Of a stretch of 64,000 nucleotides of DNA, positions 18,451 to 27,128 are shown in pieces (position 1 is the stretch's first letter; the number at the start of each line of letters is the position of its first letter). The position numbers were made by a program, and so were the translations under genes. A model generated the notes under the pieces. That model saw nothing but the letters and a program-made list of their open reading frames with translations, was not told the origin of the DNA and did no database searches. The stretch is from Betaproteobacteria bacterium HGW-Betaproteobacteria-7 (GTDB lineage: Bacteria > Pseudomonadota > Gammaproteobacteria > Burkholderiales > Rhodocyclaceae), in contig PHCE01000011.1 in the NCBI GenBank assembly GCA_002840765.1, forward strand, positions 62,001 through 126,000, read 5' to 3'.

Positions 18451-19584
18451 ATGGCGGAAGAGAGCGATCTCGATAAAACAGAGGAGCCTACAGGCAGGCG
18501 AATCGAGCAGGCGCGTGAAAAGGGCCAAGTGCCTCAGTCGCGCGAACTCGGTACGTTCCTGGTCCTGATTACCGCCGCCGCCTCGTTCTGGATGTTGGGT
18601 GGCTGGTTTGCCGAGCGGTCGATGGTCATCATCCGCGAAGCCTTCATCATCGACGCTCAGTTGGCCCACGAGCCTGGTTTGCTGGTGCCTCATCTCGGTG
18701 CCGTGTTCGCCGATGCCCTGTTCCTTTTCGCCCCCCTGCTTGGTCTGCTCATGGTGGCAGCCATGCTGCCTCCCTTCTTTCTTGATGCCTGGGTGTTTTC
18801 GTCCAAGGCGCTGGTGCCGGATCCGAAACGCCTCAATCCGCTGACCGGCATCGGCCGGATGTTCTCGTGGAACAGCTTGATGGAACTTGGCAAGGCCGTA
18901 CTCAAGGCCAGCCTGGTCGGTGGTGTGGCAGTGCTGCTGATCTGGTCGATGCGTGCCGAAATCTTCGGTCTGCTCTCGGAGCCCCTTGAGTCCGGGCTGG
19001 CGCACGCCGGCCGCATGCTGTCCTTCGCCTTCCTGATCATGGTGGCAACGCTGGCACTGGTTGTGGCGGCCGATGTGCCGTTCCAGATCTGGCAATACTT
19101 CCACAAGCTGAAAATGACCAAGGACGAGGTCAAGCGGGAAATGAAGGAGTTGATGGGCGACCCGCAGGTCAAAGGGCGCATCCGCTCGTTGCAGATGCAG
19201 GCGGCGCGTCGGCGCATGATGTCGGAAGTGCCGCAGGCGAATGTGGTGGTCACCAACCCGACGCATTATGCCGTGGCGCTCTCCTATCAGACCGGCATGG
19301 CGGCGCCGCGGGTGGTCGCCAAGGGCATGGGGGCGATTGCCCTGAAGATACGAGAGATCGCCGGCGAGCACGGGGTGCCGATACTTGAGGCGCCACCACT
19401 GGCGCGCGCCCTGCACAAGCATGCCGATCTTGATGCCGAAATTCCCTCCGCCCTGTACAACGCAGTCGCGGAGGTTCTTGCTTATGTCTATCAGTTGGCC
19501 GGCTGGCGTCAGGCCGGTGGTGCCTACCCGGTGCCGCCGCGCGATCTGCCGGTGCCCTCCGAACTGGTTCCGGAGGCTGCGTAA
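18451..19584 (+). CDS. flhB: Flagellar export gate and substrate-switch protein FlhB
   Basis: FlhB is a membrane component of the flagellar type III export gate that switches export from hook to filament substrates. The 377-residue protein begins with the typical EESDLDKTEEPTGRRIEQAR segment, has four hydrophobic segments (about residues 30-215), and a cytoplasmic domain with the self-cleavage motif N269-P270-T271-H272, the same numbering as in E. coli. Only a weak ribosome binding site is seen. flhA starts on the base after the stop codon. A small paralog of the C-terminal domain that lacks NPTH is at 53230-53520. Confidence 0.96.
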   Translation: MAEESDLDKTEEPTGRRIEQAREKGQVPQSRELGTFLVLITAAASFWMLGGWFAERSMVIIREAFIIDAQLAHEPGLLVPHLGAVFADALFLFAPLLGLLMVAAMLPPFFLDAWVFSSKALVPDPKRLNPLTGIGRMFSWNSLMELGKAVLKASLVGGVAVLLIWSMRAEIFGLLSEPLESGLAHAGRMLSFAFLIMVATLALVVAADVPFQIWQYFHKLKMTKDEVKREMKELMGDPQVKGRIRSLQMQAARRRMMSEVPQANVVVTNPTHYAVALSYQTGMAAPRVVAKGMGAIALKIREIAGEHGVPILEAPPLARALHKHADLDAEIPSALYNAVAEVLAYVYQLAGWRQAGGAYPVPPRDLPVPSELVPEAA

Positions 19585-21675
19585 ATGGCCTCTCCGTCGA
19601 CCCTCAGCATGCAGAACCTCCTGGCGCGGATGAACCCGACGCACTTCGCGGCGCCGGTGCTGATCCTGATGATCCTGGCCATGATGGTGTTGCCGCTGCC
19701 GCCATTCATCCTCGATCTCTTCTTCACTTTCAATATCGCCATCTCCATCCTGGTCCTGATGGTCGCGGTAAATACCCAGAAGACCCTGGATTTTTCGGTC
19801 TTTCCGACCGTCCTGCTGGTGACCACGCTGCTCCGCTTGTCGCTCAATGTGGCCTCGACACGGGTCGTGCTGCTCGAGGGGCATAACGGTCCCGATGCGG
19901 CAGGCAAGGTGATCGAGGCCTTCGGCATCTTCCTGGTTGGTGGCAACTTCGCGGTCGGGATCATCGTCTTCCTGATCCTGGTGGTGATCAACTTCGTCGT
20001 CATCACCAAGGGCGCTGGCCGGGTCGCCGAAGTCGCCGCCCGCTTCACGCTGGATGCGATGCCCGGCAAGCAGATGGCCATCGACGCCGACCTCAATGCC
20101 GGCCTGATCGGTGAAGAAGACGCGCGGCAGCGGCGTCAGGACATCTCGCGCGAATCGGAGTTTTACGGTTCGATGGATGGCGCGTCGAAATTCGTGCGCG
20201 GCGATGCCATCGCCGGCATCGTCATCATGCTGCTCAATCTCGTCGGCGGCCTGATCGTGGGCCTGTTCCTGCATGATATGGGGCTGGCCACTGCGGCCAA
20301 GACCTACACCTTGCTGACCATTGGCGATGGTCTGGTGGCGCAGATTCCCGGCCTGATCATTTCCATTGCCGCCGGTCTGGTGGTCACCCGCGTTTCCGAT
20401 GACCGGAATGTGGGTGAGCAGGTCGTTACACAGATTTTCCGTAGCCCCAGGGCAATGGGCATCACTGCGGCCATCATCGGCTTGCTCGGCATCATCCCCG
20501 GTATGCCCAACCTGGTCTTCATCCTGCTGGCTGGTGGTATTGGCTATCTCGCCTGGCGCATGGCTCAGCGCGAGCAGCGCCTGGCCGCCATTCCACCCGT
20601 CAAGGTGGCGCCAACGGCGGTGCCGGAAGCGGTGGAAGCGAGTTGGAACGACGTTGCGCCGCTTGACGTGCTCGGACTGGAAGTCGGCTATCGCCTGATC
20701 CCCCTGGTCGACAAGTCGCAGGACGGCGAATTGCTGCGCCGTATTCGCGGTATCCGCAAGAAATTTGCTCAGGAAGTAGGCTTCCTTGTGTCGCCGGTGC
20801 ACATTCGCGACAACCTGGAGTTGAAGCCCAACGCCTACCGCATCCTGCTCAAGGGGGTCGAGGTCGGCGCCGGTGAAGCCTACGCTGGTCAGTTGCTGGC
20901 GATCAATCCGGGACGCGTGGCCGGTACGTTGAGCGGCACGACCACCGTCGACCCGGCCTTCGGTCTGCCGGCCATCTGGATCGATGCCGGTCAGCGCGAA
21001 AAAGCTCAGGCCTACGGTTATACCGTGGTCGATGCCTCGACCGTCGTCGCCACTCACCTCAATCACTTGATCCTGACCCATGCTGGCGAATTGCTCGGCC
21101 GCCAGGAAGTCCAGCAACTGCTCGACCACCTGGGCAAGGAAATGCCGAAACTGGTCGAAGACCTGGTGCCCAAGATCCTGCCGCTGGGCACCCTGCAGAA
21201 GGTGCTGCAGAGCCTGCTCGACGAGGGTGTGCATATCCGCGACATGCGCACCGTCATCGAGACGCTGGCCGATCATGCAACCCGCACGCAGATCGCCGAC
21301 GACCTGCTGGTTCAGGTGCGCAACGCCCTCGGTCGGGCCATCGTCCAGCAGCTGTTCCCGGGCAGCGGCGAAATGCAGGTCATGTCGCTCGACCCGTCGC
21401 TCGAGCGGCTACTCGCCCAGGCGGTCGCCGGCGGCAGCGAGAACACCAGTTTCGAGCCCGGCCTGGCCGATACCCTGGTGCGCGAGACTGCCGCCGCCGC
21501 CCAGCGCCAGGAAAGTCTGGGCCTGCCGGCGGTATTGCTGGTGCCGGGTAGTTTGCGCCTGCTCCTTTCACGATTCCTGCGCCGTACCGTCACTCAGTTG
21601 AAGGTGCTGGCCCACAACGAAGTACCGGAAAATCGAATCATCAAGGTGACCTCGGTTATCGGAGGTAAAACATGA
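19585..21675 (+). CDS. flhA: Flagellar export gate protein FlhA
   Basis: FlhA forms the large ring of the export gate in the inner membrane. It is 696 residues, the normal length, with about eight N-terminal membrane segments (up to about residue 320) and a large cytoplasmic domain that docks export substrates and chaperones. The loop between the fourth and fifth membrane segments has the conserved DAMPGKQMAIDADLNAG region with downstream RRQDISRESEFYGSMDGA. It directly abuts flhB and overlaps flhF by four bases (ATGA), so translation of the three is probably coupled. Confidence 0.97.
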   Translation: MASPSTLSMQNLLARMNPTHFAAPVLILMILAMMVLPLPPFILDLFFTFNIAISILVLMVAVNTQKTLDFSVFPTVLLVTTLLRLSLNVASTRVVLLEGHNGPDAAGKVIEAFGIFLVGGNFAVGIIVFLILVVINFVVITKGAGRVAEVAARFTLDAMPGKQMAIDADLNAGLIGEEDARQRRQDISRESEFYGSMDGASKFVRGDAIAGIVIMLLNLVGGLIVGLFLHDMGLATAAKTYTLLTIGDGLVAQIPGLIISIAAGLVVTRVSDDRNVGEQVVTQIFRSPRAMGITAAIIGLLGIIPGMPNLVFILLAGGIGYLAWRMAQREQRLAAIPPVKVAPTAVPEAVEASWNDVAPLDVLGLEVGYRLIPLVDKSQDGELLRRIRGIRKKFAQEVGFLVSPVHIRDNLELKPNAYRILLKGVEVGAGEAYAGQLLAINPGRVAGTLSGTTTVDPAFGLPAIWIDAGQREKAQAYGYTVVDASTVVATHLNHLILTHAGELLGRQEVQQLLDHLGKEMPKLVEDLVPKILPLGTLQKVLQSLLDEGVHIRDMRTVIETLADHATRTQIADDLLVQVRNALGRAIVQQLFPGSGEMQVMSLDPSLERLLAQAVAGGSENTSFEPGLADTLVRETAAAAQRQESLGLPAVLLVPGSLRLLLSRFLRRTVTQLKVLAHNEVPENRIIKVTSVIGGKT

Positions 21676-23123
21676 ACGTCAAAAAATTCATCGCCGCCAA
21701 TCCCCGGGATGCCTTGCGCAAAGTCAAGGAGACCCTTGGCAACGACGCCATCATCCTGTCCAACCGGGGTATCCCCGGCGGCGTCGAAATCATGGCCGTC
21801 GCCGCCCGCGACATGGCGATGATCGCGCCGACCACGGTCGCCGACAGTCATCCGCCAACTGAACAACATCGGCAAGCGGTCGATAGCGATGACGATTACC
21901 GTGTCTCGCTCAGCAGCGCCCGTGCCCAGGCCAGTCAGCCGCCTCAGCGCCACGCCATTCCCGGACTGCTGGCCGCCGCCCAGCGCCAGGCAGCGCCGAC
22001 ACCGGCAGCGCGCCCCGCTGGTACAGTCAATGCGGGCATTCCGAAAACCAGCGCCCTGCGCAATCTCGATGCCGGTCGTCAGAACACGGCGCCAATGACC
22101 CCGCCTCCCGTAGTCAGTGCGCCGCCGCGTGCCGCGGCGGCTGAAGCATCGCCGCAACGGGCGCCGGCGGAAGTCGTGCCGATGGAGGTCATGGACGAAA
22201 TCCGTTCCCTGCGTAAGATCGTCGAACAGCATCTGGCCGGTTTCGCCTGGGGCGAGTCTGCCCGCACGGCACCGGTAAAGACTGAAGTCCTGCGCCAGAT
22301 GCTCGACGCCGGATTTTCACCACAGTTCGCCCGCGATCTGCTGGGCGATCTGCCGGTTGAAATGGATGGCGTGCAGGCCATGGCCTGGGTCAAGGGGGCG
22401 GCGGACCGTTGCCTGTTCACCGTCGGCAACGATGCCGACATCGTCGATCGCGGTGGGGTCTACGCCCTCGTCGGACCAACCGGCGTCGGCAAGACGACGA
22501 CCACCGCCAAACTGGCCGCCCGCTGCGTGCTGCGCCACGGCCCGAGCAAGGTGGCCCTGGTGACCACCGACGGCTACCGGATCGGCGCCCACGAACAATT
22601 GCGCATCTACGGCCGCATCCTCGGTGTCTCGGTCTATCTGGTGAAGGATGCCGTGGAATTGCGGCAGACGTTGCGCGAACTGCAACACAAGCACATGGTG
22701 CTGATCGACACCATGGGTATGAGCCAGAAGGACAAGCTGGTGCCCGAACTGACCGACATGCTGGCCGGCTGCGATGTCCAGCGCCTGTTGCTGCTGTCGT
22801 CGACTTCGCGCGGTGACACTTTGGACGATGTGGTGCGTGCCTATCAGGGTGAAAATCTTGCCGGCTGCATTCTCACCAAGATAGACGAGGCCGCCAGCCT
22901 GGCCACAGCCCTCGATGTCATCATGCGTCACGGTCTGCGTCTGCACTATGTGTCGAACGGCCAGCGGGTGCCGGAAGATCTGCATCTGCCGAATCGCGGC
23001 TATCTGTTGCACCGCGCCTTCAAGGATCTGCCGGAAAGCTCGCCGCACAAGCATAGCGGCGTCGAGCCGGCGTTGATGATGGCCAATGCCGGGATGATCT
23101 CGGCCGGTGGACGCCGTGGCTGA
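21672..23123 (+). CDS. flhF: Flagellar placement GTPase FlhF
   Basis: FlhF is an SRP-type GTPase that sets the polar site of flagellum assembly. The 483-residue protein starts with the conserved MNVKKFIAANPRDALRKVK segment, has a long variable Pro/Ala/Gln-rich B domain (about residues 50-170), and a C-terminal NG domain with P-loop GPTGVGKTTTTAKLA, the VTTDGYRIGAHEQL segment, DTMGMSQKD and the TKIDEAASL motif that reads guanine. All catalytic motifs are intact. Its presence with flhG implies a fixed polar flagellum number. It overlaps flhA by four bases and flhG by 17. Confidence 0.96.
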   Translation: MNVKKFIAANPRDALRKVKETLGNDAIILSNRGIPGGVEIMAVAARDMAMIAPTTVADSHPPTEQHRQAVDSDDDYRVSLSSARAQASQPPQRHAIPGLLAAAQRQAAPTPAARPAGTVNAGIPKTSALRNLDAGRQNTAPMTPPPVVSAPPRAAAAEASPQRAPAEVVPMEVMDEIRSLRKIVEQHLAGFAWGESARTAPVKTEVLRQMLDAGFSPQFARDLLGDLPVEMDGVQAMAWVKGAADRCLFTVGNDADIVDRGGVYALVGPTGVGKTTTTAKLAARCVLRHGPSKVALVTTDGYRIGAHEQLRIYGRILGVSVYLVKDAVELRQTLRELQHKHMVLIDTMGMSQKDKLVPELTDMLAGCDVQRLLLLSSTSRGDTLDDVVRAYQGENLAGCILTKIDEAASLATALDVIMRHGLRLHYVSNGQRVPEDLHLPNRGYLLHRAFKDLPESSPHKHSGVEPALMMANAGMISAGGRRG

Positions 23124-24006
23124 TTTCCGCAGCGATCAGGCCGCTGGTCTGCGTCGCCTGCTCGGCGGCGGCCAGCAATTACAGGTGGTGACCTTCGTCG
23201 CCGGTTGTGAAGGCGTGGGCCGTAGCGTGGCCGTGGCCAATATCGGCGTCGCTCTGGCGCGTCTGGGCAAGGAAGTGCTGATCATCGACGAGCACGCCTC
23301 GCGCGACGACATCGCTTCTTCCTTCGGCCTGATGGCGCGCTATGACCTGCTCAATGTCGTGCAACGGGAAATCGGCCTGCCCCAGGTCCTCCTGCAGCCG
23401 ATGAACGGCCTGCGTATCATGCCGGCTGCACGGGCGGTCAAGAAGCTGGGGCGTTTGTCGCTGCCCCAGCAGCAGACCTTGCTCGATGCGATGTCGGGAC
23501 TGGAACGGCCGGTCGATGTCATTCTGGTCGATGCCAGCATGGCCCATCCCAATGGGTTCTCGCCATTCGGCCTGGCTTCGCAGGAGGCGGTGGTGGTGCT
23601 CTCCGGCAACAGCGCTTCGATCACCGAGGCCTATGCCTTGATCAAGAAGGTCAGTCACGCATTTGCCCGCCGCCATTTCCGCATCCTGGTCAACAAGGTG
23701 CGTAGCCAGCCGGATGCCCGTTCGATCTACGAGAACATTGCCCAGGTCGCCGCCCAGCGCGGCATCGCCCGCCTCGATTACGCCGGCGCCATCCCGCTCG
23801 ACGAATCGCTGCGCCAGGCCTTCCAGCTCGGTCGGCCAGTACTGGTTCAGGCACCGGATTCTCCGGCGGCCGCCGCCTTCCGCGATATCGCGGCCGATCT
23901 GCTGTATTGGCAGGGCAATGACGCCGGCGGCGGTGGCGTCGAGCATTTCATCCAGCAACTGCTACACTTGAGCCAACGCATTAACCCGAACGTATTGCGA
24001 GCTTGA
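23107..24006 (+). CDS. flhG: Flagellum number regulator FlhG (FleN/YlxH) with degenerate Walker A
   Basis: FlhG is a MinD/ParA-like ATPase that limits flagellum number and stimulates the FlhF GTPase. The 299-residue product keeps the N-terminal DQAAGLRRLL helix (about residues 10-19), matching the DQAxxLR motif known to activate FlhF. The following P-loop reads GCEGVGRSV instead of GKGGVGKT: both the signature and the catalytic lysines are replaced (by Cys and Arg). The later DASMAH segment is also unlike the usual DTGAG. The overall MinD fold can still be followed to LLYW near the end. GTG at 23107 is the likely start, inside the flhF 3' end. Loss of normal ATP cycling is inference. Confidence 0.9.
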   Translation: MDAVADFRSDQAAGLRRLLGGGQQLQVVTFVAGCEGVGRSVAVANIGVALARLGKEVLIIDEHASRDDIASSFGLMARYDLLNVVQREIGLPQVLLQPMNGLRIMPAARAVKKLGRLSLPQQQTLLDAMSGLERPVDVILVDASMAHPNGFSPFGLASQEAVVVLSGNSASITEAYALIKKVSHAFARRHFRILVNKVRSQPDARSIYENIAQVAAQRGIARLDYAGAIPLDESLRQAFQLGRPVLVQAPDSPAAAAFRDIAADLLYWQGNDAGGGGVEHFIQQLLHLSQRINPNVLRA

Positions 24007-24758
24007 TGTATACCGCTGCCGGGCAGCCAGACAGGGAACAGTTGGTTCAGCGCTTCGTGCCGCTGGTGAAACGTATCGCCTATCATCTGATGGCTCGCTT
24101 GCCGGCCAGCGTCCAGTTCGATGATCTGGTGCAGAACGGCATGATCGGTCTGCTTGATGCCATGGATCGCTTTCAGGAAGGCTTCGGCGCCCAGTTCGAG
24201 ACCTATGCCTCGCAGCGCGTGCGCGGGGCCATGCTTGACGGCCTGCGCGAGAACGACTGGTTGCCGCGCGGCCTCCGCCGTGAGCTGCGGCGTATCGAGA
24301 CGGCGATCAGCCAGTTGGAGCATGAACGGGGGCGGGTGCCTTCGGAAAGCGAACTGGCCGAAGCATTGGGCATGACCCTGGCCGATTATCAGCACACCCT
24401 GCAGGAGGCGCGGGGCCATCAGATCGTCTACTTTGACGACCTTGCCGGTGATGGTGACGAGGATTTTCTCGAGCGGCACTTCACCGACAACGATGCTGAT
24501 CCGGCCAGTATCCTTGAAGACCGCGATGTCCGCCAGGCGCTGGTGGCGGCGATCGCTCGCCTGCCGGAGCGGGAAAAGCTGATGATGGGGCTCTACTACG
24601 AACAGGAGCTCAATCTGCGCGAGATCGGCGATGTGATGGGCGTTACCGAGTCGCGCGTCTGCCAGTTGCACACTCAGGCGATCGCCCGCCTGCGGACGCA
24701 GATTGCCGGCAACTTGCCGGCAGCGGCAAGAAAGCGCAAGGGAGCGGCGGGTGGATAA
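24006..24758 (+). CDS. fliA: Flagellar sigma factor sigma28 (FliA)
   Basis: FliA directs RNA polymerase to late flagellar promoters and is held inactive by FlgM until the hook is complete. The 250-residue protein has region 2 (QFDDLVQNGMIGLLDAMDRF, then ASQRVRGAMLDGLRENDW), region 3 (RVPSESELAEALGM) and region 4 with the helix-turn-helix (LREIGDVMGVTESRVCQLHTQ). I start at the ATG at 24006, which overlaps the flhG stop codon by one base. Sigma28-type promoters for its action are visible upstream of flgM, flgK and fliC in this window. motC overlaps its 3' end. Confidence 0.96.
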   Translation: MYTAAGQPDREQLVQRFVPLVKRIAYHLMARLPASVQFDDLVQNGMIGLLDAMDRFQEGFGAQFETYASQRVRGAMLDGLRENDWLPRGLRRELRRIETAISQLEHERGRVPSESELAEALGMTLADYQHTLQEARGHQIVYFDDLAGDGDEDFLERHFTDNDADPASILEDRDVRQALVAAIARLPEREKLMMGLYYEQELNLREIGDVMGVTESRVCQLHTQAIARLRTQIAGNLPAAARKRKGAAGG

Positions 24759-25491
24759 GATCAGCTTCGCCGGCTTGTTGCTCGGCATGGTCGCCATCCT
24801 CGGCGGCCAGATGCTCGAGGGCGGCCACGTCGGCTCGCTGGTGCAGCCGACGGCCCTGCTCATTGTTCTCGGGGGCACGCTGGGTGCCGTGCTGCTGCAA
24901 AGCCCCTTCCATGTCTTCCGGCGAGGTATCCGGATGGCCAAGTGGGTGTGGGTGCCGCCGGTCATCGAACAGAAGGGCATGATCGAGCAGGTCCTGAAGT
25001 GGAGCCAGGTATCCAGGCGTGAAGGCCTGCTCGTGCTGGAGAACTACATTCCGGCGATCAAGGACGAGTTCACCCGCAAAGGATTGCAGTTGCTGGTCGA
25101 TGGGGCCGATCCCGAGCGCATCCGGGAACTGCTTGAGGTCGAAATCAACACCTTCGAAGAGGAATGGCGACAATCGGCCAAGATATGGGATGCCGCCGGT
25201 GGCTATTCACCAACCATTGGCATTCTCGGGGCGGTGATGGGCCTCATTCATGTGATGGAGAATCTTTCCGATCCGACCAAGCTCGGTTCGGGGATCGCCG
25301 TTGCTTTCGTGGCGACCATCTATGGCGTCGGCCTCGCCAACCTGATCTATCTGCCCATTGCCGGCAAACTGAAGTACTACATCAACCGCATGGTCGCCTC
25401 GCGCGAGATGCTGATCGACGGATTGGTCGGCATCGCGCAGGGTGACAACCCTCGCATCATCGAGGGGCGCCTGCGTGGATATCTGCTCTGA
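24751..25491 (+). CDS. motC: Second flagellar stator protein MotC (MotA family)
   Basis: A 246-residue MotA/ExbB-type protein with the four-helix stator layout and a cytoplasmic loop (about residues 65-145). The GYSPTIGILGAVMGLIHVME segment and the AVAFVATIYGVGLANLIYLP segment form the pore-lining helices. It starts at GTG 24751 after GGGAG (24740-24744) and overlaps fliA by eight bases. It is clearly shorter than, and different from, the MotA at 9-866. The fliA-motC-motD order resembles Pseudomonas, where MotCD is a second stator important for swarming and movement in viscous medium; that role here is inferred. Confidence 0.88.
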   Translation: MDKISFAGLLLGMVAILGGQMLEGGHVGSLVQPTALLIVLGGTLGAVLLQSPFHVFRRGIRMAKWVWVPPVIEQKGMIEQVLKWSQVSRREGLLVLENYIPAIKDEFTRKGLQLLVDGADPERIRELLEVEINTFEEEWRQSAKIWDAAGGYSPTIGILGAVMGLIHVMENLSDPTKLGSGIAVAFVATIYGVGLANLIYLPIAGKLKYYINRMVASREMLIDGLVGIAQGDNPRIIEGRLRGYLL

Positions 25492-26285
25492 TGGCCCGCC
25501 GTCGTCGCGAGGAAGAGCCCGAGAACCACGAGCGCTGGCTGGTCTCGTACGCCGACTTCATCACTTTGCTGTTTGCCTTCTTCGTCGTCATGTACGCGAT
25601 TTCGTCGGTCAATGAAGGCAAGTACAAGGTGCTCTCCAACGCCCTGACCAACGCTTTCAAGAACACCACCGCGCAGCCGGGCGGCCAGCCAATTGCAGTC
25701 ATCCAGGGGGCGTTGCCGATGCCGCCGCGGCCAGTCCTTCGGCCGGACAAACTCGCCGAACAGAAAAAGGAAGAGCGGAAGGTCGAACAGCGGAGCAAGA
25801 TGAAGAACGTCGCAGACGACATCATGGCCGCCTTGCAGCCGTTGGTTGCCCAGGGCAAGGTCAGGTTGCTCGAAACAAGCCGTGGGGTGACCATCGAGAT
25901 CAACGACAGCATCCTGTTCCAGCCCGGACAGGCGCGTTTGCAGCCGGAATCGATCAACGCCATGCTGGCTATCGCCTCGGTCCTGGCGGCCTCGGATTTT
26001 CCGATTACCGTCGAGGGGCACACCGACAACATTCCTATCGCGACGCCGCAGTTTCCCTCCAACTGGGAGCTTTCGGCCATGCGGGCAACGACCGTGCTGC
26101 GCCTGTTCAACGACGGCGGGGTGGGGGCGGCACGGCTGACGGCCATCGGCTACGGCGAGACGCGGCCGGTGGAAACCAATACGACGGTGGAGGGGCGGGC
26201 ACGCAACCGGCGGGTCAGCATCCTGATCGATTCCAACCGCCCCGAAGAACCGACAGAGGTTTCGCCGGCTGCTGTCGGTAACTGA
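25491..26285 (+). CDS. motD: Second flagellar stator protein MotD (MotB family)
   Basis: The partner of MotC. The 264-residue protein has an N-terminal basic segment, one membrane helix with the YADFITLLFAFFVVMY signature whose Asp binds the proton, a linker, and an OmpA-like peptidoglycan-binding domain (GHTDNIPI, NWELSAMRA, NRRVSILID). The ATG overlaps the motC stop codon by one base, indicating translational coupling. It ends the flhB-motD operon; a weak hairpin follows in the short gap before the convergent flgN. Confidence 0.9.
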   Translation: MARRRREEEPENHERWLVSYADFITLLFAFFVVMYAISSVNEGKYKVLSNALTNAFKNTTAQPGGQPIAVIQGALPMPPRPVLRPDKLAEQKKEERKVEQRSKMKNVADDIMAALQPLVAQGKVRLLETSRGVTIEINDSILFQPGQARLQPESINAMLAIASVLAASDFPITVEGHTDNIPIATPQFPSNWELSAMRATTVLRLFNDGGVGAARLTAIGYGETRPVETNTTVEGRARNRRVSILIDSNRPEEPTEVSPAAVGN

Positions 26286-26297
26286 CGGGGCCGCCTC

Positions 26298-26317
26298 AGG
26301 CGCTGTTTAGTGCGCCT
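26298..26317. terminator. Weak hairpin between motD and flgN
   Basis: AGGCGC and GCGCCT can pair across an eight-base loop in the 32-base gap between the convergent motD and flgN genes. The stem is only 6 bp and there is no T run, so it may be a poor bidirectional terminator or nothing. Confidence 0.3.
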
Positions 26318-26782
26318 TCAGGCCGAATCAACAATGCGGCTGCCACTCGCCGTGGCCGCCTGCCCATTGCTGCCGTAAAGCGTTTCGCTGGCGCTGCGTC
26401 CATGGAGAATGGCCAGCGCTTCCTGGGTGCGTTGCAGATGGAGGGCGACCAGTCCGGCATTCAGCTGGTGCAACTGGCGAGCTTCGTCGGCCAGCGCCAG
26501 TAGTTTTGTCCAGTTGACGGCGGTGGCGAGCTGAGCCGGGTTGGCTGCCAGCCACTTTTCCATGGCAGCCCGCGGCTTGTCACTAACGGGCATGGCCAGC
26601 GCGGCAACGCGCTGGTCCTCAAGGGCGTTCAATTGTTCGACCAGGGCGGCCTTAGCCGTACCCAGTTCGGGAAGCTGGCTGGGATCGGTACCGCGCAGGC
26701 TGTCCTGCTCTTCCTTGAGCAGTTCGACAAAACGGGCAATCAGAGCGACTTCACGCTCGGTGATCGCGGCAATGTCAGCCAT
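26318..26782 (-). CDS. flgN: Flagellar chaperone FlgN
   Basis: FlgN is the export chaperone of the hook-filament junction proteins FlgK and FlgL. The 154-residue product is almost entirely helical and matches the family pattern of Leu-rich heptads with ALVEQLNALEDQRVAALAM and a later HQLNAGLVALHLQRTQEALA helix that corresponds to the substrate-binding region. It overlaps the flgM stop codon by one base and is transcribed with flgM from the sigma28-type promoter at 27100-27126. The family is weakly conserved, but order and length make the call safe. Confidence 0.88.
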   Translation of the reverse strand: MADIAAITEREVALIARFVELLKEEQDSLRGTDPSQLPELGTAKAALVEQLNALEDQRVAALAMPVSDKPRAAMEKWLAANPAQLATAVNWTKLLALADEARQLHQLNAGLVALHLQRTQEALAILHGRSASETLYGSNGQAATASGSRIVDSA

Positions 26783-27066
26783 CAGGCTTCGCGGCGGTTG
26801 CTATTGACCAGTTCGCGCGCCGACTCGATCAGCCGGTCGGCGATCGCTTCCGGATTGATCTTGAAACGGCCTTCGGCGATGGCCTGTTTGATTTCCTGGA
26901 CACGCGCCGTGTTCACTGGCATTGCTTCGCCGCTGCGCAGGCTGCCGGCCAGCGGACTGAGGCTTACCGCCTCGCTGGCTACAGCGGCGGCAGGCGCCGG
27001 CTGCGGCGATGTAGCCTTGGGGGGCGCTCCGGTGGTCGTTGGTTTGAATGAACTGTCGATCTTCAT
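26782..27066 (-). CDS. flgM: Anti-sigma28 factor FlgM
   Basis: FlgM binds FliA and blocks late flagellar transcription until it is exported through the finished hook. The 94-residue protein has the usual flexible N-terminus starting MKIDSSFK, a Pro/Ala-rich middle, and the conserved C-terminal sigma-binding helices (VQEIKQAIAEGRFKINPEAI, ADRLIESARELV). It lies 62 bases from the end of flgA and has its own near-perfect sigma28 promoter, so FliA probably feeds back on its own inhibitor. Confidence 0.94.
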   Translation of the reverse strand: MKIDSSFKPTTTGAPPKATSPQPAPAAAVASEAVSLSPLAGSLRSGEAMPVNTARVQEIKQAIAEGRFKINPEAIADRLIESARELVNSNRREA

Positions 27067-27099
27067 GATGACTTCCCGCTACTTTGTCTGCTTAACTGT

Positions 27100-27126
27100 T
27101 TATCGGCTGCCGTCGCTGAAACTTTA
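27100..27126 (-). promoter_or_regulatory. Sigma28 (FliA) promoter of flgMN
   Basis: On the minus strand TAAA (27126-27123) is followed by exactly 15 bases and then GCCGATAA (27107-27100), a perfect match to the FliA consensus. It starts just after the flgA stop codon and lies 34 bases upstream of the flgM ATG. Confidence 0.88.
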
Positions 27127-27128
27127 GC

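Noticed and set aside
18418..21276. 952-codon open frame on the minus strand opposite flhB and flhA
   Set aside because: It runs antisense through two clear genes, its translation is rich in His, Gln, Asp and Arg with no domain, and long shadow frames are expected in high-GC coding DNA.
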